Source of the DNA: Allomyces macrogynus ATCC 38327
Taxonomy: Eukaryota > Blastocladiomycota > Blastocladiomycetes > Blastocladiales > Blastocladiaceae
NCBI GenBank assembly: GCA_000151295.1
Contig: GG745372.1
Coordinates: 401,152-411,471, forward strand
Reading direction: 5' to 3'
DNA length: 10,320 nucleotides
The translations under genes were made by a program, and so were the position numbers. Below, piece after piece: positions 1-6,000 of this stretch. Each line of letters starts with the position of its first letter. Within the stretch, counting starts at the first letter, position 1. Under the pieces are notes generated by a model that was given only the letters and a program-made list of their open reading frames with translations, did no database searches and was not told the DNA's origin.

Positions 1-390
1 TTCACCGAAACCTCGGATGGCACTGAGCCTTGGTCAGATGATGTTGATGTGGATGCTGCATCTCAACCCAAAACAAGAACTGGTAAATATGCCATCGCCC
101 TTGCCCAAATTGAGACGATTCACCTCAAGTCCAACCTCGGGAACATGTTGGCAGACTACACCCACTTGTTGTTCCCCAATGTCGGCTCACTCGTGGCGTC
201 CTTCCATGTGCAGGGCGGTTGGGGACAGTCATTTGTGTACCAGAACTCGTCCACTGAATTCTTTAACTTTGATTCGAAAGCCATCACCAAGGAAATCACA
301 GAGATTGAGCTCGAACTGTGCGACCACAAGCTGCACCCTATCAACTTCAATGGCCACAACTGGACCATCCAGCTTGTGTTCCAGACGTAA
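1..390 (+). CDS. 3' end of a polinton/PLV-type minor capsid (penton) protein, partial
   Basis: The frame is open from the first base, so the 5' part lies outside the window; 129 codons remain before TAA at 388-390. An acidic stretch (about residues 8-20) is followed by a soluble beta-rich region with no membrane segment. The C-terminus reads ITEIELELCDHKLHPINFNG and then HNWTIQLVFQT. This fits the usual end of penton/minor capsid proteins of polintons, adintoviruses and polinton-like viruses: an 'I..I.I.L.D..G..I.FNG..W...L.F' strand pair that closes the jelly roll, after a segment like 'QN....F..N.I'. In those viruses the protein forms the capsid vertices next to the major capsid protein. 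Seen: the motif and the open frame. Inferred: the family, from memory of the pattern. The visible part has no frameshift, unlike the helicase downstream. An unrelated beta-sandwich virion protein is the alternative. Confidence 0.5.
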   Translation, partial: FTETSDGTEPWSDDVDVDAASQPKTRTGKYAIALAQIETIHLKSNLGNMLADYTHLLFPNVGSLVASFHVQGGWGQSFVYQNSSTEFFNFDSKAITKEITEIELELCDHKLHPINFNGHNWTIQLVFQT

Positions 391-414
391 ATTTATTTTG
401 ATTGTATATAGTAA

Positions 415-531
415 ATGCCCGGCCTTGAAGTTGCGATTCTGTGCATGAACATTGCCATCCTCTTGTCGCAGTTTGCCATCATTGGCCACAATGCCCGCCA
501 CAACAAGGGTCGAAAATTTAATTGTGACTAA
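415..531 (+). CDS. small membrane protein frame, 38 aa, unidentified
   Basis: An ATG 24 nt after the capsid-like stop opens a 38-codon frame ending in TAA at 529-531. Residues 5-25 form one hydrophobic segment (EVAILCMNIAILLSQFAIIG), followed by a basic, His/Asn-rich tail. A single-pass protein of this size directly after a capsid gene is common in polinton-like viruses and virophages, but no specific family is recognisable. An AT-rich stretch with GTATATAG (about 405-412) lies just before the ATG and could be a promoter-like element. Reading on in the same frame past two close stops (529, 535), the frame stays open to 687, so this may be the start of a longer decayed gene. Chance occurrence cannot be excluded. 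Confidence 0.3.
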   Translation: MPGLEVAILCMNIAILLSQFAIIGHNARHNKGRKFNCD

Positions 532-535
532 GTCT

Positions 536-768
536 AAACGCAAACGCACATGTGCCTCCTACTTTTTTTCCGACTTAGAGACAAGAGCAATGAAGGTTCT
601 CGCGACACCCACACAAAACCTCAACCAGCAAGTGCAGCAAGTGCAGCAAGAGCGCAAGAAAGTGGAGTGGCCTCCTAGAACAGTCAGCCTGAGACCCCAG
701 CAATTCTCCCCCACAGCAGTACGCAAAAACTCAAGCCCGGAGAAGTCTACCATGTAATCCTTAAGTAA
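536..768 (+). pseudogene. decayed or ambiguous coding stretch after the small membrane frame
   Basis: Two overlapping plus-strand frames are open here and neither is recognisable. The frame continuing from 415 resumes after the stop at 535-537. It runs through a hydrophobic LLLFF patch and an Ala/Ser-rich linker, meets one TAG at 688-690, then ends KLKPGEVYHVILK before TAA at 766-768; that ending looks protein-like. The other frame (452-757) has a Gln-rich VQQVQQ stretch generated by a 9-bp direct repeat (AGTGCAGCA) near 630-650. I read this as a broken gene of the virus-like block, but random open frames would look similar. Confidence 0.2.
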
Positions 769-818
769 CTGTGTCTTGCACACTGCACGGAAACGAATGA
801 CCCACTCCCAACCATGAC

Positions 819-923
819 ATTCACAGAATGCTCCCTGAAATTCACATCACGTCCCCTGAAATTCACAGAACATCCTCCAGAAATTCACATCACGTCCCCC
901 GAATTTCACATCATGTTCCCAGA
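819..923. repeat. 21-22-bp minisatellite, five degenerate units
   Basis: Consecutive units start at 819, 840, 861, 883 and 904. Each begins with ATTCACA or TTTCACA and most end in GAA; the middle is CATCACGTCCCCT or a variant. Units 2 and 4 differ by a single base. The near-perfect head-to-tail period identifies a tandem array. It lies in non-coding sequence between the virus-like capsid remnant and the CCTAGG cluster. Confidence 0.85.
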
Positions 924-983
924 CCCACAAACCCCACATTCCGTGAACCCGCTGGTTTAGTGGCAGCTGTGCTGCCCGCGCGT

Positions 984-1291
984 GGACCTAGGTCCCAGAT
1001 TTGTGTCCTAGGTCCAAATTTCGTGTGTCCTAGGTCCACGCCCCACCATCCATACCTCCATCGACCCCTTCCCAGACTTGCTCGCGGTACATGTCCCCAA
1101 ATTCCGTTCACCGAAGGCCATGGACCTAGGTCCCAGATTTGTGTCCGAGGTCCCCAGGCTTACAGGGGCATGTCCAGAGACATTAATCGAAGTGGTCGCG
1201 GTGGGGGTTCATCGAAGTGGCGGTCCTGGACCAGCGTGGACCTAGGACCGCAGTTTGGACCTAGGGTTGGACCTAGGGCAGGGTCCTAGGG
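984..1291. repeat. cluster of CCTAGG-centred palindromes with a 33-bp direct repeat
   Basis: About nine copies of a GGACCTAGGTCC-like palindrome or its half (core CCTAGG) lie in roughly 310 bp. Full 12-mers are at 984-995 and 1122-1133. Variants are at 1006-1015, 1028-1037, 1144-1153, 1238-1249, 1257-1265, 1269-1277 and 1284-1291. A 33-bp stretch at 983-1015 recurs at 1121-1153 with one substitution, an offset of 138 bp, so part of the array is duplicated. No convincing gene overlaps it; a 153-codon frame across it is just the repeats translated. A related palindrome, TGACCTAGGTCA, lies apart at 2867-2878. Confidence 0.8.
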
Positions 1292-2418
1292 CACATGTGG
1301 CGCCGACCTTGAGGTCAGCGCCAGGGTCATGTCAAAGCTGTCTGGTCGACATGTAAATGGCAAGGCTGTCAATGACAAAACGTTTTTCAAGGTGAATATC
1401 CTGAACGACCTGTCACAAGGAAAGAAGCTCTATGTCTTTATTCCGCGCAAGGTCGACAACAAGGGTATTTGGTCTGTACAGTTGTTTGGCGAGTATCTTG
1501 CACGCCATTTGATTGGGCAATTGGCAAGGAAGTCAAAGTCTATCATGGTGACCAACCCCAACACGAACTCAAGGAGCTCATTGACCCGGACAGTGTTTGG
1601 GCCAGTGATGAAGTTCGAGTCGTTGTTGCCAACACAAAAATCACTGTGGGAGTCAACTTCTTACTGCGCAACGTGTTTGACAAAGTCTACACGTGACATG
1701 AAGACTGGGTGTCACCTCGAGACTTTTTTCAAGCCATTTACAGGGTTCGCCACCCCAAGCAAAGTGAGATAGTGTACATGTCAACACAGGGTCAGAAAAA
1801 AGGGCTGACGCCTCAACTCAAGCCAATTGGCATTGGCGAAGTCCGAGAAATGCATGCGGCCATCATTAAGAATGCACAGCTTGAAATGGACATGAATGAG
1901 AGCGCAACAAGTGCGAGTGTCTTTGAAGTATTTTGAAAAATGGCTTGCATCAACATTTGAGCCGGCCCTGATTATTTTTACGACCTGAATCCTGGTCTCA
2001 AGGCAGTGAAAGAGTGTGGCAATCTCACTTGTCTATGGGAATACATCGAAGAAGCTGAGGAAGAGGTGCTGGAGCAACACTTCAACACGGACAATGATGA
2101 ACCATCATGGAAAACATGGCTTGGAAATTGCAAGTTCATGTTCAAGGGTCATTATGGCAAGTACCTGGAGGAAAAGGAAATGGCAGCACCACCATCATGA
2201 AGATTTTCAACGTGTACTTTGGCAAGCGAGTACTGGAACAGGATTCACAGAAGCACCGAGTCTGGATTGAGTGCAAGCCATACCCGAACATCAAGTGGAC
2301 AGACGAAAGTGCCGACCTGTTCCGCCTGTACCATCTGTACACCACTGCCATTGAGGACGAAAAGCAAGGAAAGACCGCGTTTGTTTTGGAGCTGTCAGAG
2401 AATGAGGACAAAGAATAA
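1290..2418 (+). pseudogene. SF2 helicase, C-terminal half, resembling viral origin-binding helicases; multiply disrupted
   Basis: The remnant covers the second RecA-like domain and C-terminal extension of a superfamily 2 helicase. Seen in order: GKKLYVFIP (motif IV-like strand, about 1410-1445); KEVKVYHGD (1525-1553); RVVVANTKITVGVNF (motif V, 1616-1660); FDKVYT (1676-1693); PRDFFQAIYRVRHPKQSEIV (motif VI, 1712-1771). The pairing of 'TVGVNF' with 'RDFFQ...RVRHPK' is typical of UL9/D5-associated origin-binding helicases in large DNA viruses and related elements. The C-terminal region, ending near ELSENEDKE, is not recognisable. Damage: a frame change near 1500-1520, an in-frame TGA at 1694-1696, a one-base shift near 1933, another near 1970-1985, another near 2180-2205. 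The Walker A half is absent; the frame opens right after the CCTAGG cluster. The motif VI Gly is Tyr here. It is dead as a protein-coding gene. Confidence 0.6.
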
Positions 2419-2577
2419 CCCCTTGTTTGTTTTCATTGAATTTCTGTAAAAATACACCCCGAATCCTTCACAACAACTGCCATTTCTCCTACTCCACTGC
2501 GCTGCGTGGAGCCTCATGGCCCCTCAATGAAAAATCCCACGATTCGTTTTGACGGTTTGGGTGCCCCCATACCTTGA

Positions 2578-2592
2578 CCCCCCCCCCCCCCC
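2578..2592. repeat. C15 homopolymer run
   Basis: Fifteen consecutive C residues lie in the non-coding stretch after the helicase remnant. Length is likely polymorphic or subject to sequencing error. Confidence 0.9.
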
Positions 2593-2605
2593 AACACAGA
2601 ACAAA

Positions 2606-2677
2606 ATTCCCTAGTTGTAACAAAAACGGACAGAGAATATCTATACTCTACCCCCAAATCTGTTACAACTAGGCAAT
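2606..2677. repeat. inverted repeat, 17-bp arms, 38-nt spacer
   Basis: The left arm at 2606-2622 and the reverse complement of 2661-2677 agree in 16 of 17 positions (ATTCCCTAGTTGTAACA versus ATTGCCTAGTTGTAACA); the inner 13 bp are perfect. The spacer is AT-rich (AGAATATCTATACTCTA). It lies about 190 bp after the helicase stop, in an otherwise empty stretch (2419-2870). Possible roles are a hairpin 3'-end signal, terminal repeats of a tiny non-autonomous element, or a recombination site. The sequence alone does not decide. Confidence 0.75.
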
Positions 2678-2866
2678 TGTCAACAAATGGGTCTCCACGA
2701 CCAATGGGCTCCCAAACGTTTCCCCAAACCCTTCCCTGCTATTTATCGCCGAAATTATCCAAGTCCCCAGCTCGCCGGTTGGGGTGCGCAACGACCGTCA
2801 CTGTCGTGTTCCTGGATTAGGTTATGGAACTGTCATCGTGACATTGTCATCAGGAGACTCCTGGAC

Positions 2867-2878
2867 TGACCTAGGTCA
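2867..2878. repeat. isolated CCTAGG palindrome
   Basis: TGACCTAGGTCA is a perfect 12-bp palindrome with the same core as the cluster at 984-1291. It stands just beyond the end of the open HBS1-like frame. Confidence 0.5.
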
Positions 2879-2934
2879 CGCTACCCACCTGCAGGGGCGG
2901 GCGGGGCTGTCGCCCCAGGGCGCGGGCACTCCCT

Positions 2935-3032
2935 GGCATGGCTGGCACAGTACTTGCGGGGTTGTGGCGCGGGCATGGCTGGCGCAGTACTGTCGCAACA
3001 GTACTGTCGTGGACAGTGGGGGGTATGGCTGG
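2935..3032. repeat. short direct repeats at the break of the HBS1 fragment
   Basis: GGCATGGCTGGCACAGTACT at 2935-2954 recurs at 2972-2991 with one change, an offset of 37 bp. CAGTACTGTCG occurs at 2985-2995 and 2999-3009. A related GGTATGGCTGG lies at 3022-3032, exactly where HBS1 similarity ends. The coding end of the fragment has thus been replaced by, or expanded into, a small repeat tract. Confidence 0.65.
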
Positions 3033-3526
3033 ACTGCAATATCCGCCTGTGCACCGCCATCAATCATATTCAGCACAAAGTCGTGGTGCCCAGGTGCGTC
3101 CAGGAACGTGACTTTCCATCCCAACAGTGTCGTCAAGAGCGTGAACCCAACATCAATGGTGACACCACATGCGCGTTCCTGCTTGTTCTGGTTCATGACC
3201 CACGCGTACGAGAAGGACTCCTTTCCAGCCTTGGAGGCTTTGCAGTGGTAGGCACGCATTTGCTGTTCCTCCATGATGCCGGCCTGGTAAGGCAGGTGTC
3301 CTGTGAGCGTCGATTTACCAGCGTCCACATGCCCAACCATGACCAGGTTCAGGTGCACCACATGCGGCTCGTACTCGGTGGCGATATTGATACGTTTCTT
3401 GGAGACAGTGGGTGTGGTGGGCTGTGTTGGCTTGGTGGACGCAGTGCAGCGGCTCGGTGAACGCCATGCATCACCTCCACCACGCCCTTTGTTTGCTATT
3501 GCCGAGGAGGACGAAGAGGAAAGGGA
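3032..3526 (-). pseudogene. HBS1-like translational GTPase fragment (N-terminal half of G domain)
   Basis: HBS1 partners Dom34/Pelota in the cytosol to rescue stalled ribosomes (no-go and non-stop decay). The minus-strand frame, open from 3526, gives a Ser-rich and Pro/Thr-rich linker, then HLNLVMVGHVDAGKSTLTGH (G1/P-loop, 3355-3296). The HBS1-type KAGKESFSYAWV, the GVTIDVG switch-I region and FLDAPGHHDF (G3) follow, then similarity stops after AQADIAV at 3032. AGKxSFxYAWV separates HBS1 from eEF1A (MGKGSFKYAWV). The rest of the G domain (NKxD) and domains II and III are missing. The family's ERERGVT is QERACGVT here, and GHLLY is GHLPY. Beyond 3032 the frame runs through short repeats to a TGA at 2876-2878. 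Upstream, in-frame stops (3527-3529 and near 3614) interrupt a Gln/Gly/Pro-rich stretch. No ATG precedes the G domain in frame. It is a truncated, diverging copy; an upstream exon cannot be wholly excluded. Confidence 0.75.
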
Positions 3527-3892
3527 TCAAGCTGCGGTACAGCCTGCACTGGCACCTGTTGCGACCCCCCACGCGTCTGGGACCCTCCCTGCCCCTGACT
3601 GTCGTGTCATCTATGATCCCAGGCCCACACATCGCCACAACCGTGTTGGCGGCCAAGCGTGGAAACCGTCGTGGCTTGGCCAGCTGAGCCTGATCCTGAC
3701 CAAGGACGCAGACCTCGACTTTTCCGACATGGATGCGTGGGTTGTGGCGTTGACTGCCCACGTCGAATGCGTGTAATGCCTAGTACGGTTGTGATTGCAC
3801 TGTTTTTTGTTGTTGTTTTTTGCTCACTAGGTTTATTTTCGCGTACATAGTTGAAATTTTTTCCCGCTACTGCCGAATTTCAACTTTGCAGC

Positions 3893-4289
3893 TTAATTCT
3901 TGTTCTTGATGGCACGACTGGCCTTGCATAATTGTGTTTTGACGGACTGGCAGTGAGTTACTTGTTTCTGGTGTGAATCTGGACTGGGATCATGGACTGA
4001 AAATTGAAATACATTTTGGTTGAAGGGAACTTTTGGCTGTTCTTTTGCTTTTATGGCCAGTCTTTTCGTGATTGAAACTTTTGCTATGCAAGCGGCCATG
4101 GCTGACCTCCTTTTTTGCTTGGAACCATTCTTGGGATTGCTGGCCAAATTGTTCGTTGTTCTGGATGCTTCTCTGGAGCTAGAAGTAAATGGCTTCATTC
4201 ATTTCTTCCCGCGCAACACATTCCCAGCTGCGTGGCGCTTGACTGTTTCTGACACCCAAGTTGAAGCTGGCTTGTGCTTATGAAATACT
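3893..4289 (-). pseudogene. unidentified Lys-rich frame with one internal stop
   Basis: A minus-strand frame opens near 4289, meets a TGA immediately before an ATG at 4198, then continues in the same frame for 101 codons to a stop at 3893-3895. The product is basic (clusters such as NPKNGSKQKRRSAM and KRLAIKAKEQPK), Ser-rich near the ATG, and has no membrane segment. No family is recognisable. The single stop in one long frame suggests either a 101-aa gene starting at 4198 or a broken longer gene. The antisense frame here is hydrophobic, a common mirror artefact of a Lys-rich sequence. It follows the GVP-domain remnant on the same strand, but a functional link is not supported. Confidence 0.25.
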
Positions 4290-4307
4290 GTTGCCAAACG
4301 TCAAACT

Positions 4308-4691
4308 CTATCTTGGCGCCGCTCTGCGATTGGACGTACTCGTGTTGAGTGAGACATCGTCCCAGCCAAACGGCACGCCACTGCACTCAGCAACACAATT
4401 AAAGGCGCCCAGAGGGCACGAATTGATGCACTGCTGAAGCGGCGACAGCAGTGGCACAGGGGCCAGCACAGGAGCGGCAGCAGGGGGTGCGGCCACAGGA
4501 GGGGCACCGCCCTGACGCGCACATGGGCACTGTGGCTCTTCAAATACCGCCGTGGGCACGCTGGCCCTTGTTTGTCCAAAGACGAGAGTCATCCGGGCAA
4601 GACATAGCTTGGCGGATTGTTGCGGTTCAAACTGCACACACATGGCGCAGTCACAGGCTTCGATGGACTCCACCCAGGCGCGTCGCACCAA
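4308..4691 (-). pseudogene. remnant of a CX3C-GVP secreted surface protein, paralogue of the gene at 6001-6916
   Basis: The minus-strand frame opens after a TGA (4697-4695) and lacks an ATG-led signal peptide. It encodes a Cys-containing region (EACDCAMC...LCLARM), a Pro/Ala/Val-rich stretch, then a 30-residue domain at 4430-4341: four Cys as C-x3-C-x6-C-x3-C followed by GVPFGWDDVSLNT. This domain matches residues 85-114 of the intact gene at 15 of 30 positions without gaps. Immediately after LNT the sequence is A|GTACGT, a good phase-1 intron donor at the same codon position as in the intact gene. Without splicing, the frame ends at 4308-4310. No downstream exon with the expected second CX3C pair is visible, so I read this as a decayed or truncated copy. 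If the intron is real, a hidden 3' exon would change that view. Confidence 0.6.
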
Positions 4692-5013
4692 GTCTCAGCT
4701 GTCTCGAAAGTCTCGTGAGATGGTTGATGCGGCAGAATGGAGCATGCGACGCCCAGCGTGATCGCCGTGTGGGAATGGAAGTGTGGCGAGACTGGCGCAA
4801 GTGCAATGGCTCTTGCTCGGACATGGTTAATGTTACTCTTGTTGACAATGCACCAGTCAACGTGCCTGTCATGCCCATTGATGACGAGGAGGTGATGGAG
4901 AAGGAACTCGTGGTCAACCCTGTTGAGGTTGCCGAGTTTGACCTGGTCGAGGTGCTGGAAATGGAGGAGATGGTGGACATCATGGGTCGGGTTTGGGTTG
5001 TGAGGTGATGCAT
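4651..5013 (-). other. Ser/Thr-rich minus-strand frame of uncertain status
   Basis: A 120-codon frame on the minus strand has a Ser/Thr/Met-rich central run (about residues 12-65, for example SSISSTSTRS and TSSFSITSSSS), like the stalk of a fungal wall protein. It overlaps the GVP-domain remnant in another frame and lies upstream of it, the opposite order to the intact paralogue. It has no signal peptide. The plus strand of the same stretch gives a Val/Glu-rich frame, the mirror image of Ser/Thr codons. It could be stalk debris from the paralogue family or a chance frame. Confidence 0.2.
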
Positions 5014-5900
5014 TGCATCAAGACGTCAGAGCGTTGTGGGCGTCGGCGATTGGGTGGAGAATGGTGCTGAGGGCTGTCAAGGTTTGCTGCAGTGGCAGAG
5101 ACAGTCGGCCTGTGGCAGGAGTGGGGCGTGCGCATTTCATACTGCCAGACAGAGAGGTGTGTGCCAGTACCGAGTCGTCGCCTGCGTCATGGCGATCGGA
5201 AACGTGGTCATGATAATGGGGGGGGGGGGGGGGTCAGCATCAGGCCCACACTGGGGAGTAAAGAGCCGTGGGTGGCCCCCAAAAAGTGGGGGAGAAAATC
5301 CAGGGACTTGGGAAAGAAAAGAAAATGACAAAAAGAACGTTGGGGAGTGGCGCAACAGACAGCGGCCAAGAAGGGCGTTGATGCTGAAATAGAGAAGAAG
5401 CAGTCGAAGAAGTGGAGTGTTTTGAAGGTCGTGTTGGGTGTCAAGCGTGCGGTTGCGCGGCTCCTGCCACGTCGCAACCACCGCGTGCACGTCGCCTCAC
5501 GACGGGTGATGGGTACTGGATGGAAGCAATGGGGGACGTGGTGATGGCGGCGTCCTGGTTGTCATACCTTTTCGTTCGTTCAATGCCGTTTGAGGTCATT
5601 CTCATCGGCGCTTGAAGTCGAATGTGGGATGCTCGCGCCCTTGGCCACGGCTGGGCGTCTAGTCTAATTCCACCACGCAACATTTTCGCTCACTTGGTTC
5701 AGTTTTGCTGAATGAAATCCGTTTGTGGTCAACTCTCGCCGGGTGCCGCTGCCGTCTGATCGTTGCTTTTGGGTCGATGCTAATCGTTGCTGATCAAAAA
5801 CCAACCAGACTGCAACTTTATTCGATTCCAATTCATCGGCAAGGCTTCCAATTGCCTTCTTCTTGTATCGAGAGCCGCGCGTCAGGCCTGCCCTCATCCA
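5014..5900. other. stretch without a supportable gene
   Basis: Several frames of 65-118 codons overlap on both strands, but none has recognisable motifs, a sensible start context or a consistent amino-acid pattern. The plus frame across 5218-5233 becomes a poly-Gly run and the minus frame a poly-Pro run from the G16 tract. The minus frame near 5400-5450 has a short Leu-rich hydrophobic patch only. I see no RNA gene. Confidence 0.5.
5218..5233. repeat. G16 homopolymer run
   Basis: Sixteen consecutive G residues. Together with the C15 run at 2578-2592 it makes an inverted pair of homopolymers 2.6 kb apart, enclosing the HBS1 fragment, but the flanks do not match. Confidence 0.9.
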
Positions 5901-6000
5901 ACCCACCAGCGCCAGCATTGGGCATCCATGCTATTCCATGCTCCGCCGCGAAACCTACCGACAATCCCAGCGACGCGCGGCCACATCAAAACCACCGGCA

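Noticed and set aside
828..1289. 153-codon plus-strand frame across the repeats
   Set aside because: Its product merely translates the minisatellite and CCTAGG repeats (PEIH, HHVPR, GPRSQICV units); no sign of selection for protein.
4451..5008. 185-codon plus-strand frame with an acidic Val/Glu-rich C-terminus
   Set aside because: Its N-terminal part is antisense to the GVP-domain remnant and its acidic part is the mirror of Ser/Thr codons on the minus strand; no recognisable motif.
2578..5233. C15 and G16 as terminal inverted repeats of a 2.6-kb element
   Set aside because: Flanking and internal sequences do not match beyond the homopolymers, and no target-site duplication is visible.
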